Notes: a model not told the origin generated them from the letters alone. Shown: positions 9,374 to 19,228, numbered from the stretch's first letter. The stretch is DNA of 64,000 nt from an uncultured Pelagibacteraceae bacterium (GCA_902567045.1 CACFLJ010000004.1:1-64000), one strand, 5' to 3'. Made by a program: numbers and translations.

Positions 9374-10325
9374 GTTTACTCTAATTGAAAAGTACTTTAA
9401 AAAATTAACTTATAAAAACCCTTCAGCATTAGATTTAAATGATGATGTTTTTTTCGACAAAAAAAATAATGTTGTCATTTCAATAGATACTTATGTTGAG
9501 GGAGCTCATTTTATTAATTTTAGAAATCCTGATTTAGTTATAAAAAAAGTTATAAGATCTTCAATATCAGATTTGTATTGCAAGGGTGTAAAACCAAAAT
9601 TTATTTTCATAGGTGCTAGTGGAAACAGCAACTCATTCTCAAATAAAAATCTGAATATTATCAGTAAAAGTCTTAAAGAAGAGCAAAAGAAATATTATAT
9701 TAAATTATCAGGCGGTGATACAACAAAATCAAAAAAAACAATCTTTACAATAATGTCGTTAGGTTATTCAAAAAGAATAGTACAAAGAAATAAGTGTAAG
9801 AATGGTGACGATATATATGTAACTGGAAACATTGGTGATAGCTATTTAGGATTACAAATCTTAAAAAGAAAAGTTTTATTAAATAAAAAAGAACATAACT
9901 ATTTTACTAAAAAATATTATTTACCTGAATTACCTGTTAAGATCAGCACAAACCTTTTAAACTTTGCAAATTCATCAATTGATATTTCAGATGGATTATT
10001 TGGAGATTTGAGTAAGCTAATCAATAAATGTGAATTATTTTATAAAGTTGACTTGAATAAAGTTCCAATTTCATCAAATTTAAGAAATTATCTTAATAAA
10101 TCTAAAAAAAAGAAGATCAATTTCATTTCAAAGGGCGATGATTATCAAATTATATTTACATCCCCAAAATCAAAGAGAAATTACATTCAAAAATTTTTCA
10201 AAAAGATGAATCAAAAAGTAACATTAATTGGCAATATAACTAAAGATGCAAGGAACAATGAAATTATTGAGGGCAATAAAAGATTAAAACATGCGTATAA
10301 TGAGGCATATTCCCACAATTTTTAA
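9366..10325 (+). CDS. thiL: Thiamine-monophosphate kinase
   Basis: ThiL phosphorylates thiamine monophosphate to the active cofactor thiamine diphosphate. The 319 residues show ALDLNDDVFF, the metal-binding SIDTYVEGAHF, the SISDLYCKGVKP segment, LSGGDTTKS and VTGNIGDSYLGL. These are the usual ThiL landmarks of the PurM/ThiL superfamily. It overlaps nusB by eight bases. The ribH-nusB-thiL linkage may reflect co-regulation of cofactor synthesis. The next gene, hppA, follows after a 74-base gap. Confidence 0.95.
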   Translation: MDEFTLIEKYFKKLTYKNPSALDLNDDVFFDKKNNVVISIDTYVEGAHFINFRNPDLVIKKVIRSSISDLYCKGVKPKFIFIGASGNSNSFSNKNLNIISKSLKEEQKKYYIKLSGGDTTKSKKTIFTIMSLGYSKRIVQRNKCKNGDDIYVTGNIGDSYLGLQILKRKVLLNKKEHNYFTKKYYLPELPVKISTNLLNFANSSIDISDGLFGDLSKLINKCELFYKVDLNKVPISSNLRNYLNKSKKKKINFISKGDDYQIIFTSPKSKRNYIQKFFKKMNQKVTLIGNITKDARNNEIIEGNKRLKHAYNEAYSHNF

Positions 10326-10399
10326 AAAAGTTAAATATTGCGTTTTATATCATATTTTGTATTACATATTTTTCATAACTTTAATTAACAAAGGAACCA

Positions 10400-12505
10400 A
10401 TGAACACATCAACTGAAACAATAATGTTTTATATTATAGCGGCTGGAATATTATCCATCGTTTATGGCTTTATAACAGGTAGAAATATTTTAAATTCAAG
10501 CTCAGGTAATGCTAAAATGTTAGAGATTGCATCTGCAATTCAAGAAGGAGCTAGAGCATATCTAAACAGACAATATAAAACAATTGCAATAGTTGGTGTT
10601 GTAGTCCTGATAATTATAACAATTTTATTTAGTCCATTGGTTGGTTTAGGTTATCTAATAGGGGCTGCTTTATCTGGGATTGCAGGTTATGTTGGAATGC
10701 TTGTTTCTGTGCAAGCCAATGTTAGAACAGCTGAAGCCTCTAGAAAAAATCTAGCGAGTGGATTATCAATAGCATTTAAATCAGGTGCAGTAACTGGAAT
10801 GCTTGTTGCTGGTTTAGCATTACTTTCTATAGCAGTTTATTATTATTTTTTAGTTAAAACTGGAGTTGAGGAAAGAGAAATTGTTAATGCACTTGTTGCA
10901 TTAGGATTTGGTGCATCATTAATTTCTATTTTTGCAAGACTTGGTGGAGGAATTTTTACAAAAGGCGCTGATGTTGGTGCTGATTTAGTTGGTAAAGTTG
11001 AAGCTGGAATTCCAGAAGATGACCCAAGGAACCCTGCAGTTATAGCTGATAATGTTGGTGATAATGTGGGAGATTGCGCGGGTATGGCTGCTGATCTCTT
11101 TGAAACTTATGCCGTCACTATTGTTGCTACCATGGTTCTTTCATCTATTTTTTTTGTAAATGATTTAAATATGATGATTTATCCCTTAGCAATTGGTGGG
11201 TCATGTATAGTAACCTCTATTCTTGGAACTTTTTTTGTTACTCTAGGTAGTGATAAAAATATTATGAAAGCTATGTACAAAGGTTTCGTAATAACAGCGA
11301 TTAGTTCACTGGTAATATTATTTCCAATTACAAAGCATGTTATAGGTTTCACAACAGAATATGTAGCAAATGGAAAATCATTCAATGGATTAAATCTATA
11401 TTTTTGTGGTATCATTGGTTTAATAATAACTGGTTTAATAATTTGGATTACAGAATATTATACAGGAACAGATTACAGACCTGTAAAAAGTGTGGCTAAA
11501 TCATCAACAACAGGTCATGGTACAAATGTTATCCAAGGTTTAGCTGTTTCTATGGAGGCAACTGCAGTACCAGCATTAATAATAGTTGGTGGAATTTTAT
11601 GGACTAACCATATAGCGGGACTTTATGGTATTGCTATTGCTGTAACTACAATGCTTGCATTAGCTGGTATGGTTGTTGCCTTAGACGCCTATGGTCCAGT
11701 TACAGATAACGCTGGGGGAATAGCTGAAATGTCAAATTTACCAAAAAATGTTCGTAAGACAACTGACGCTCTTGATGCAGTTGGTAATACAACAAAAGCA
11801 GTAACAAAGGGTTATGCAATTGGTTCTGCTGGTCTTGGTGCATTAGTTCTTTTTGCAGCATATACAGAGGATATAAAACATTTTTCAAAAGTTGCTGGTT
11901 CAAATTTAGAAGGGATAGCTGTAACTTTTGATTTATCAAATCCTTATGTTGTTGTTGGTTTACTTATAGGTGGAATGCTTCCTTATTTATTCGGATCAAT
12001 GGGTATGCAAGCTGTTGGTAGAGCAGGTGGTGAAGTGGTTATTGAGGTACGAAGACAGTTTAAAAAAATACCTGGAATAATGAAAAGAAAAGCAAAGCCT
12101 GATTATGGTAAACTTGTTGATTTACTAACAAAAGCAGCGATTAAAGAGATGATAATTCCTTCTTTACTGCCAATTTTATCACCTATAGTTTTATACATAG
12201 TAATATATTTCATTGGTGGACAAGTTGCAGCATTATCATCCCTTGGAGCAATGTTACTAGGGGTTATAATAACAGGTTTGTTTGTTGCTGTTTCAATGAC
12301 TGCTGGGGGAGGAGCTTGGGATAATGCAAAGAAATATATTGAAGATGGTAAATTTGGTGGCAAAGGTTCAGAAGCTCACAAAGCAGCTGTAACTGGAGAT
12401 ACTGTAGGTGATCCTTATAAGGATACAGCAGGCCCAGCTGTTAATCCAATGATCAAAATTACAAATATAGTAGCTTTATTGTTGCTTGCTGTTATTGCTG
12501 GATAA
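10400..12505 (+). CDS. hppA: H+-translocating membrane pyrophosphatase, K+-independent type
   Basis: This integral membrane enzyme hydrolyses pyrophosphate and pumps protons. The 701 residues contain many hydrophobic segments, and the pyrophosphate site is clear ([34 protein letters not shown]). The segment [16 protein letters not shown] carries Lys at the position that is Ala in K+-dependent enzymes, which predicts K+ independence. A good ribosome site, AAGGA at 10391-10395, precedes the ATG at 10400. The 74-base leader may hold its own promoter, but I see no strong -35/-10 pair. It is the last core gene before the accessory island. Confidence 0.98.
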   Translation: MNTSTETIMFYIIAAGILSIVYGFITGRNILNSSSGNAKMLEIASAIQEGARAYLNRQYKTIAIVGVVVLIIITILFSPLVGLGYLIGAALSGIAGYVGMLVSVQANVRTAEASRKNLASGLSIAFKSGAVTGMLVAGLALLSIAVYYYFLVKTGVEEREIVNALVALGFGASLISIFARLGGGIFTKGADVGADLVGKVEAGIPEDDPRNPAVIADNVGDNVGDCAGMAADLFETYAVTIVATMVLSSIFFVNDLNMMIYPLAIGGSCIVTSILGTFFVTLGSDKNIMKAMYKGFVITAISSLVILFPITKHVIGFTTEYVANGKSFNGLNLYFCGIIGLIITGLIIWITEYYTGTDYRPVKSVAKSSTTGHGTNVIQGLAVSMEATAVPALIIVGGILWTNHIAGLYGIAIAVTTMLALAGMVVALDAYGPVTDNAGGIAEMSNLPKNVRKTTDALDAVGNTTKAVTKGYAIGSAGLGALVLFAAYTEDIKHFSKVAGSNLEGIAVTFDLSNPYVVVGLLIGGMLPYLFGSMGMQAVGRAGGEVVIEVRRQFKKIPGIMKRKAKPDYGKLVDLLTKAAIKEMIIPSLLPILSPIVLYIVIYFIGGQVAALSSLGAMLLGVIITGLFVAVSMTAGGGAWDNAKKYIEDGKFGGKGSEAHKAAVTGDTVGDPYKDTAGPAVNPMIKITNIVALLLLAVIAG

Positions 12506-12598
12506 CAAATAAGCTGGTAAATTCAGTTAATTTTATTAAAAATTATCTAATTTTAAGTATTTGGACTATCATTTGATTATAAAAGTATATGTTTCTTA

Positions 12599-12880
12599 AT
12601 GATATATTGTGTATATTTAATATTATCTAAAAAGCTTGATAAATATCGATCTTATGTAGGTTATACAAAAAATATAAGTAATAGACTACATCTTCACAAT
12701 ACCTCCAAGGGTGCAAAATTTACAAGAGGAAGAAAGTGGAAAATCATATATTTAAAGAAATATAAAAGTAAAATAATGGCTATGAAGGAGGAATATAAAC
12801 TTAAAAAAAATTATAAACTAAGAAAAGAACTCATATCAGAATATAAAAAGAATGAACATTTCAATACTATTACCCTATAA
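12599..12880 (+). CDS. GIY-YIG domain protein, YhbQ/UPF0213 type
   Basis: A 93-residue single-domain protein with the GIY-YIG nuclease fold. The 'GIY' strand reads YCVYLI, 'YIG' reads SYVGYTKN, and the following RLHLHN and GAKFTRGRKWKI match the family. The C-terminal helix is Lys-rich. Small stand-alone members are common in bacteria and their role is not settled. It comes 93 bases after hppA, and its last 29 bases overlap the start of the glycosyltransferase gene. Confidence 0.85.
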   Translation: MIYCVYLILSKKLDKYRSYVGYTKNISNRLHLHNTSKGAKFTRGRKWKIIYLKKYKSKIMAMKEEYKLKKNYKLRKELISEYKKNEHFNTITL

Positions 12881-14981
12881 AGAAAATTTCTCACCAGAAT
12901 ATCCTGGAGCTGTTTCTTTATTTGTCTATGAAACAAGTAAAAAAAGCAAATATAAGAAAAATATAATTGTTTTCGGTAATACAAATTTTAAGAAAATATT
13001 TGATCTTCATTATATTAATATTAAACTTAGCAAAAGTTTATTGTCTAGCCAAACAAAAGATTATTTAAATAAATTTATAAGTTTTCAAAACAAATATAAT
13101 TCTTCAATTATAGAAATACATAATCGACCAATATATTTAAATTATTTATATAAAAAAATTCCAAATTATGTCTACTCTTTATTTTTTCATAACGATCCCC
13201 TCTCTATGGATGGGTCGAAAACTATTCAAGAAAGAAAAAATCTTTTAAAAATATGTCATAAAATTATTTTTAATAGCAACTGGTCAAAAAAAAGGTTTTT
13301 GGATGGCCTTGATAATAAATTTGTAAATAGTAATAAGTTAGAAGTTTTTTTTCAATCAGCTAAAAAAAATAATTTAAATATAATAAAGAATAAAAATAAT
13401 TGGATAACTTTTGTAGGTAAATTAAATACTGCTAAAGGATTTGATATATTCGCAAAAACTATTAAACTTATTTTAAACAAGTACCCTAATTGGAGAGCTA
13501 AGATCATAGGTGATGAAAAAAGAGAGAAAATCAAAGTAGATCATAAAAACGTAGATTTATTAGGTTTTTTAAATCATGAAAAAGTTTTAAAAATATTCGA
13601 ACAATCAAGTATTGCCGTAGCTTGCTCACGTTGGGAAGAGCCATTTGGAAGAACAAGTTTAGAAGCTGCAGCTAACGGCTGTGCAGTAGTTATAACTAAT
13701 AAAGGTGGGCTACCTGAAACAGTTACAAATGCAATAATTCTATCAAAATTATCAGTCAAAGGATTATATAAAGAAATATCTATTTTAATAGAAAAAGAAG
13801 ATCTTAGAAAAAAACTTCAGATATTATCAATAAAAAACTTTTATTTAACTCATACTTTTGTAATCAATATGATTGACAGGTATAGGGATGAAAAACTTCA
13901 ATTAAAGAAAATTTTTATAAAAAAAAAAAAGAAATCACTACGTATACTCCACATTACTAATTTTAATGAAAGATTAGACGGTAGATTATTTTTTAATACG
14001 GGAAGAAGAATTAACAATGGTTTTATTAGGCAAGGTCATAGTGTTCTCGGTTTTAGTGACAGAGATATTCAAAAATATTATAAATCTATTAATGATCTTA
14101 AAGGTGCTAAAACACTAAATGATAAATTAAAAAAAACATGTTATAATTATAATCCTGATTTAATTGTATTGGGACATGCTGACTTAATTTCAAAAGATCA
14201 AATAGCCGAATTAAAAGAAGATTATCCAAACACTAGATTTTCTCAATGGTTTTTAGATCCATTAAATAAAAAAGGACCAGATTTTGAGAGAAATAAACAA
14301 AGGATTTTAGATAAGATTAACGTAGTTGACTCAACATTTCTTACCACAAGTCCTGATGTATTAAGTTTCTTGAAAGACAAAAATAGTTTTTTCATTCCTA
14401 ATCCAAGTGATAAATCTTTTGAAACATTAAATAATTTTAATAAATCTTGTAATGTAGATTTGTTTTTTGCATTAAGTCATGGTGTACACAGGGGTGTACT
14501 AAAATCAGGTAAAACAGACGATAGAATTGAATTTCTTAATAAACTTAGATCTATAACCCCAAATATTAAATTTGATATATATGGTATAGATAAAGTACAA
14601 CCTATATGGGCTGACCATTATTTTAAGACTATAAGCAATGCTAAAATGGGTTTAAATTTAAGCAGAGGAGATTCTATTAAATATTACAGCAGCGATAGAA
14701 TAACACAAATTATAGGAAATGGGCTGGTTTGTTTAATAGATGAAAAAACTGGTTATCAGAATTTTTTTGATAAAAATGAGATGGTATTTTACAAATCAGT
14801 AAGTGATTTATCAGAAAAAATTATAAGAATATCATCAGATGATAATTTAAGGAAAAGGATTGCTAGAAATGGTAAAATAAAGTACATGAAATATTTTAAT
14901 TCAGATCTTGTTTCAGAGTATATTGTTAATAATACTTTAGAAATAAAAACTAACAAAAAATATCTATGGGAAAATAAATAA
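12852..14981 (+). CDS. Two-domain glycosyltransferase (GT4-like plus a second GT-B half)
   Basis: A 709-residue protein that seems to fuse two retaining GT-B transferases. The first part (about 1-350) has the GT4 pattern: FNSNWSKKRFLDG, then TFVGKLNTAKGFDIF, and the donor-site segment EEPFGRTSLEAAANGCAVV. The second part (about 370-709) restarts with LRILHITNFNERLDGR and ends with a GT1-like donor domain (RITQIIGNGLVCLIDEKTG and LRKRIARNGKIKYMKYF). Two domains suggest two linkages in one polymer, but the sugars cannot be deduced. I see no signal peptide, so it is probably cytoplasmic. The ATG at 12852 gives a sensible N-terminus (MNISILLPY) despite overlapping the upstream gene. Confidence 0.8.
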   Translation: MNISILLPYKENFSPEYPGAVSLFVYETSKKSKYKKNIIVFGNTNFKKIFDLHYINIKLSKSLLSSQTKDYLNKFISFQNKYNSSIIEIHNRPIYLNYLYKKIPNYVYSLFFHNDPLSMDGSKTIQERKNLLKICHKIIFNSNWSKKRFLDGLDNKFVNSNKLEVFFQSAKKNNLNIIKNKNNWITFVGKLNTAKGFDIFAKTIKLILNKYPNWRAKIIGDEKREKIKVDHKNVDLLGFLNHEKVLKIFEQSSIAVACSRWEEPFGRTSLEAAANGCAVVITNKGGLPETVTNAIILSKLSVKGLYKEISILIEKEDLRKKLQILSIKNFYLTHTFVINMIDRYRDEKLQLKKIFIKKKKKSLRILHITNFNERLDGRLFFNTGRRINNGFIRQGHSVLGFSDRDIQKYYKSINDLKGAKTLNDKLKKTCYNYNPDLIVLGHADLISKDQIAELKEDYPNTRFSQWFLDPLNKKGPDFERNKQRILDKINVVDSTFLTTSPDVLSFLKDKNSFFIPNPSDKSFETLNNFNKSCNVDLFFALSHGVHRGVLKSGKTDDRIEFLNKLRSITPNIKFDIYGIDKVQPIWADHYFKTISNAKMGLNLSRGDSIKYYSSDRITQIIGNGLVCLIDEKTGYQNFFDKNEMVFYKSVSDLSEKIIRISSDDNLRKRIARNGKIKYMKYFNSDLVSEYIVNNTLEIKTNKKYLWENK

Positions 14982-15149
14982 ATAAATTTATAATTATTTT
15001 TGAAAAAACTATTATAAAACATGGAATTTACTATTTTAGAAAAAAAGAATTAAATTTAAAAAAGGTGAGTGTTTTTTTTGAGATAAATAAATGTGAAAAA
15101 AATTCAAAATCTATAAATCTATATATGAGTTTTAAAGATTATTATTTAA

Positions 15150-16043
15150 ATGGCTAAATATCTCATTTTTAGAACAGATAGGATAGGAGATTTTTTATTA
15201 TCTTGTATTCTAATTAGATCTATAAAAAGGAATGATAGCAATTCTCACATTACTGTTTTAGCATCCAAAAAAAATTTTAATTATATTAGTTCCTTTACTT
15301 ATATCGATAAAGTCCTAATACTTAAAAAAGGTTTAATTAATAAACTTAAAACAATATTTGTCTTAAGAAAATATTTTTTTGATTTTTCAGTATTACATGA
15401 TGGTAAAAATAGATCAAAGTTAATTAATCTTTTTTTAAAAAAAAAACATTCCCTTTATTTTAATAATAAAGATATTTCAATTAGCCATTTTGAAAAGATA
15501 GTTAAAGCTGTTAGTGATATGGGTTTTGATTTTAAAAATTATGACCTGAATATTTTAGAAGAAAAGCTAATTAAATATAGTGACATAGAAAATAGTGATG
15601 ATTATGCTGTATTACATTATGATGAAAAATGGTCTAATTCAGATTATATTAAAAATTTTGTAAACATTGAGCCTAATAAATCCGAATTAGTTTATTTTTT
15701 AAATCAGGTTCAAAAGTTAACTAATTTAAAAATAATAATTACAACTGGTATTAATACACCAAAAATTATAAATGATATTTCCAATTCATTTGATAAACAA
15801 AATTTTTCTATTAAAAAAAATCTTAACTTTCTAGAATTGGAAAAAATTATTATTAATTCAAAATTGCTGATATCATGTCATGGATCTGTATCACATATCG
15901 CATCAGCCTTAAGTATTAAGCAAGTAGACATAATTGATAAATCATATCACTACAATATCTGGAATAAACATTTTAGAAATTATAATTCAATTAAGCGTAA
16001 AGACTTCAAAAATTTATCAAAAGAAATATGCAATATACTATAA
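15150..16043 (+). CDS. Glycosyltransferase family 9 (heptosyltransferase-like)
   Basis: A 297-residue GT-B protein resembling ADP-heptose:LPS heptosyltransferases. The N-terminus LIFRTDRIGDFLLS is the R-x-D-x-IGD motif of GT9. The C-terminal donor region ISCHGSVSHIASALSI replaces the usual GxDTGxxHxAAA pattern. The middle is divergent and Asn/Lys-rich. The sugar is unknown. It comes 168 bases after the two-domain transferase and before the epimerase gene. The neighbourhood points to lipopolysaccharide or other surface-glycan assembly. Confidence 0.75.
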   Translation: MAKYLIFRTDRIGDFLLSCILIRSIKRNDSNSHITVLASKKNFNYISSFTYIDKVLILKKGLINKLKTIFVLRKYFFDFSVLHDGKNRSKLINLFLKKKHSLYFNNKDISISHFEKIVKAVSDMGFDFKNYDLNILEEKLIKYSDIENSDDYAVLHYDEKWSNSDYIKNFVNIEPNKSELVYFLNQVQKLTNLKIIITTGINTPKIINDISNSFDKQNFSIKKNLNFLELEKIIINSKLLISCHGSVSHIASALSIKQVDIIDKSYHYNIWNKHFRNYNSIKRKDFKNLSKEICNIL

Positions 16044-16139
16044 ATTAAATTTCAATTACTTTTTTAATATTATTAACTATGAATAAAAATCTTGTATGTT
16101 AATAAACAAAATTATAATAATTTATAAAAATAAAATCTC

Positions 16140-17138
16140 ATGAAAAAAATTTTAATTACAGGTGTTGCTGGCTTATTAGGTTCTAGATTAGCAAATTGGA
16201 TTATTGAAAATACAGATTATGAAGTTATTGGTATAGATGATTTAAGTGGCGGTTACTCAGAAAATATACATAATAAAGTAAAATTTTATAAATTTAACCT
16301 TAATGATTTAGAGTCTCTTAAAGGTGTATTTGAAAAAGAAAAAATTCAAATTGTTTATCATTTTGCAGCATATGCTGCAGAAGGTTTAAGTCCATTTATT
16401 AGAAAATATAATTATGACAATAACTTGATAACCTCAACAAATTTAATTACCTGTAGTATTCAATACGATGTATCAAGATTTGTCTTTGCTAGTTCAATGT
16501 CCGTTTACGGTGACAAATACAAACCTCCTTTTAATGAGGATATGAAACAAGCTCCCATTGATCCTTATGCTGTTGCTAAATATGCTGTTGAGATGGACCT
16601 TGAAATTGCCTATAACCAACATGGGCTAAATTATACAATCGTACGTCCACATAATTTCTATGGTATAAATCAAAATATTTGGGATAAGTATAGAAACGTA
16701 TTAGGCATATGGATGTATCAAATTTTAAATAAGCAAAATCCTACTATTTTTGGTGATGGCTCTCAAATGAGAGCTTTTAGTTATGTTGATGATTCAATAA
16801 TACCTTTTTGGAATGCTTCACAAAAGGAAAATTGTATAGGAGAAATTATAAATTTGGGTGGTATAAAAGAATATACAATCAACGATGCTTGTAACGTTTT
16901 ATTAAATGTTACGGGTCAAAATTTTAAACCAGTATATCTAGAGCCAAGACACGAAACTAAGTATGCATGGTCTACCTGGGACAAATCAGTAAAATTGTTA
17001 GAATTTAAACATAAAGTTGATTTAGAAGAGGGGTTAACTAAAATGTGGGAATGGGCTCAGAAAAAACCTAATAGAGAAAGATTTAATTGGCCTAAATATG
17101 AATTGAATAAAGGTATTTACGATTATTGGAAAAGTTAA
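16140..17138 (+). CDS. NAD-dependent sugar epimerase/dehydratase (extended SDR)
   Basis: A 332-residue extended short-chain dehydrogenase, the family of UDP-glucose 4-epimerase. The Rossmann motif GVAGLLG is at about residues 8-14. The FAAYAAEG segment and the serine of FASSMSVYG come next, and the catalytic YAVAK is near residue 150. The substrate-side motif VRPHNFYG and the FGDGSQMRAFSYVDD segment are typical. It likely makes or interconverts a nucleotide sugar used by the neighbouring transferases. The exact substrate is not predictable. A 96-base AT-rich gap precedes it. Confidence 0.85.
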   Translation: MKKILITGVAGLLGSRLANWIIENTDYEVIGIDDLSGGYSENIHNKVKFYKFNLNDLESLKGVFEKEKIQIVYHFAAYAAEGLSPFIRKYNYDNNLITSTNLITCSIQYDVSRFVFASSMSVYGDKYKPPFNEDMKQAPIDPYAVAKYAVEMDLEIAYNQHGLNYTIVRPHNFYGINQNIWDKYRNVLGIWMYQILNKQNPTIFGDGSQMRAFSYVDDSIIPFWNASQKENCIGEIINLGGIKEYTINDACNVLLNVTGQNFKPVYLEPRHETKYAWSTWDKSVKLLEFKHKVDLEEGLTKMWEWAQKKPNRERFNWPKYELNKGIYDYWKS

Positions 17139-17161
17139 TTATATCAATATACATATAAATG

Positions 17162-18013
17162 TTAATATTTTGGTCTTTTATAGGATTTTTCTCCTTTAAT
17201 AGATGACACCATTCCAGACCATCTGTTTTTATACTTAAAATAGTTAACTTCATCTTTTATAATTAAATATAATAGAATTTTTAAACCTGTTCTTAATATT
17301 ATTGGTATGAAAAAAATAACAGCATAAATGTATCCATAGTTTTTTTTATAATAGTAAAATTTTGACCATACAAAATGCCACTGCCTTAGCTCTTGTTGAT
17401 CTTTGACCTCATTTTGATTCTCGCATGCAACAGAATTTCCTCCTTCATGAAAAATTTCTATGTTATTAATTTGATAATTTTTAAAAAAATGTATAGACCT
17501 CTTACAATAATCATTTTCCTCAAAATATAAAAAAATATTATTATCAAATCCACCTACTAGATCATAATTTTTTTTATTAAAAAACATGCAAGCACCACTC
17601 AAAATTCTTAATTCAGCTATTTCTTTATCTTTTTTGGTTTGTTTTAATGATTTGGGATTAGCATTTATATATCTTGGCCCTAAAACAGAGAATTTATCAT
17701 CTAATTTTATAGAAGCATCAATAAAATTTTGAATACTTTTTTCGTTTATACCTCTTACATCTGGGTTACTTATAAGAAAATATTTTGTTTTTACAAATTT
17801 ACATCCAAAATTTATTTGATCACTATAACCATTATTTGATATTAAATATATTGCAACTTCTGGATAATTTGTAGTTATTATTTTTTCTAATTCTGTATCT
17901 TTTGAATTATCTACAATAATTATCTTAAATTTTTTATAAAGATTTTTAATATAATCCAAAACCAATTTTTTACTTTTGTGTGTTAAAATAATAATTGTTA
18001 CCTGTTCATTCAT
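17162..18013 (-). CDS. Glycosyltransferase family 2 (rhamnosyltransferase-like)
   Basis: A 283-residue GT-A transferase. It opens with VTIIILTHKSKK and the donor segment IIVDNSKD. The metal-site SNPDVRG is near residue 82, and the acceptor-side GGFDNNIFLYFEENDYCKR is near residue 155. This pattern resembles WbbL-type rhamnosyltransferases. A hydrophobic stretch near residues 228-250 may anchor it to the membrane. It is on the minus strand, five bases downstream of the recombinase gene and convergent with the epimerase. It is probably expressed from the recombinase promoter. Confidence 0.85.
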   Translation of the reverse strand: MNEQVTIIILTHKSKKLVLDYIKNLYKKFKIIIVDNSKDTELEKIITTNYPEVAIYLISNNGYSDQINFGCKFVKTKYFLISNPDVRGINEKSIQNFIDASIKLDDKFSVLGPRYINANPKSLKQTKKDKEIAELRILSGACMFFNKKNYDLVGGFDNNIFLYFEENDYCKRSIHFFKNYQINNIEIFHEGGNSVACENQNEVKDQQELRQWHFVWSKFYYYKKNYGYIYAVIFFIPIILRTGLKILLYLIIKDEVNYFKYKNRWSGMVSSIKGEKSYKRPKY

Positions 18014-18018
18014 ATATT

Positions 18019-18972
18019 TTAAATTTTAATTTTATTTAATGCATTATATTTAAATATATTGGCCTCTTTAATATATCTTCTGACCATTTGTGTTGTTTTA
18101 TGTCCAGTCATTGCCATAATGCTTCTTTCATCTGCCCCTGATTCAGCTGCCACTGTTGCAAAACCTGACCGTAAGCTATGACCTGAGAAATTTTTGTTTT
18201 CAATGCCTGCTAATCTCAAATAATATTTCAATAATAAAACTACAGATTGATCAGTCAATCTTTTATCTGATAATGATAAGCCCTTAGAAAATCGTCTAAA
18301 AATAGGTCCAGATTTAATTTTAGAAATTTCTAGCCACTGTTTTAAGTTTGTAACTGGACAGTAAATTTTGTTAGTGAAGTAGGGCAGTCCTTTAATCATT
18401 CCTTCTCCAAATTGATCTGTTTTTGATTTTTTAATTGTAATTTTGAGACCCTCGGGAACAAATTCTAAATCCTCATAATCAATTGACATCAACTCAGTTC
18501 TTCTAAATCCACCTCCAAAGCCAATTAAGATTATTGACTTGTCTCTTAGTTTTTTGATTTCCTCTTTTTCTTGTTCATTTATTACATTAATAATTAATTT
18601 TAAATATTTGATTAATAATGGTTTTTTACCATTTTGAATACTTCCTTTTACTCTTCTTATTCCCATTAAATTTTCAACAATAATTGGGTGCTTGGTATCC
18701 AAATAATGACCTTTAAACTTGTGAACCATGCTTATTGATACTAATCGACGTTTTAAAGTGCTAATTTTTGATTGTTTTGAGAGATGGGTAAGATATAAGG
18801 AAACTATTTTTGGTTCTGTTGGTAATGAATTTAAACCATGTTTTGAACAAAAAAATCTAAAGTCTTTAAAGTCTGAATTATAGGCTCTAAGAGTATTATT
18901 TGCCTTCGAACTCCTAAGGTTATTTAAAGTTTCCTCATGAAGCAATTTTAAATCTGTAGTTAGCTCATTCAT
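18019..18972 (-). CDS. Tyrosine recombinase / integrase
   Basis: A 317-residue site-specific recombinase. The N-terminal SAM-like DNA-binding domain (about 1-100, with NTLRAYNSDFKDF) is followed by the catalytic domain. All active-site positions are visible: Arg in GGGFRRTELMSI, a beta-hairpin Lys (KKSKTDQ), HSLRSG (His and Arg), GHKTTQMVRRYI (second His and the nucleophilic Tyr). It therefore looks active. No phage structural gene or tRNA end flanks it. A dyad resembling a recombinase core site lies seven bases upstream of its start. It is the first gene of a two-gene run with the GT2 transferase. Confidence 0.9.
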   Translation of the reverse strand: MNELTTDLKLLHEETLNNLRSSKANNTLRAYNSDFKDFRFFCSKHGLNSLPTEPKIVSLYLTHLSKQSKISTLKRRLVSISMVHKFKGHYLDTKHPIIVENLMGIRRVKGSIQNGKKPLLIKYLKLIINVINEQEKEEIKKLRDKSIILIGFGGGFRRTELMSIDYEDLEFVPEGLKITIKKSKTDQFGEGMIKGLPYFTNKIYCPVTNLKQWLEISKIKSGPIFRRFSKGLSLSDKRLTDQSVVLLLKYYLRLAGIENKNFSGHSLRSGFATVAAESGADERSIMAMTGHKTTQMVRRYIKEANIFKYNALNKIKI

Positions 18973-18978
18973 ATAATA

Positions 18979-19007
18979 ACTATTGATAACAATTAATTAT
19001 CATTAGT
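18979..19007. promoter_or_regulatory. Imperfect inverted repeat, possible recombinase core site or operator
   Basis: ACTATTGATAA at 18979-18989 and TTATCATTAGT at 18997-19007 are inverted copies (10 of 11 positions) around a 7-base centre, CAATTAA. Eleven-base arms with a 6-8 base centre are the usual layout of tyrosine recombinase core sites. The dyad ends seven bases before the recombinase start codon. It could be the attachment site, an autoregulatory operator, or an accident of AT-rich sequence. I found no second copy in the window by eye. Confidence 0.4.
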
Positions 19008-19057
19008 AATAATATAACTCATTTAACAAGTCAAGCATTTAATGTAGAAGAATATTT

Positions 19058-19222
19058 ATGCCTAAATATGTCTTAATTGGACTAATTGTTGTTATTGGAA
19101 CATTCCTTATAATGAATTATTGGCCAAAACTAAAAGAACAAACAAAAAATCGAATATTAATGGTAATTTTTGGCATTTTTTTTATAAGCATATTTGTTTT
19201 ATTATTTTTATTAATGTTTTGA
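19058..19222 (+). CDS. Small membrane protein, two predicted transmembrane segments
   Basis: A 54-residue open frame from ATG 19058 to TGA 19220-19222. It begins MPKYVLIGLIVVIGTFL, has a short basic loop (KLKEQTKNR) and then a second hydrophobic stretch (IFGIFFISIFVLLF). The two-helix hairpin architecture and its position six bases upstream of the DUF2938 gene suggest a real gene co-transcribed with it. I do not recognise the family, and nothing points to a function. Confidence 0.55.
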   Translation: MPKYVLIGLIVVIGTFLIMNYWPKLKEQTKNRILMVIFGIFFISIFVLLFLLMF

Positions 19223-19228
19223 GGTTAT

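Noticed and set aside
14978..15155. Open frame of about 59 codons between the two glycosyltransferase genes
   Set aside because: It has no ATG, GTG or TTG near its 5' end, only a late internal GTG and ATG, and no family features. It may be chance in AT-rich DNA or a decayed gene.
18000..19060. Prophage or integrated element with tRNA attachment site at the recombinase
   Set aside because: No tRNA end, duplicated flank or phage structural gene was seen near the recombinase.
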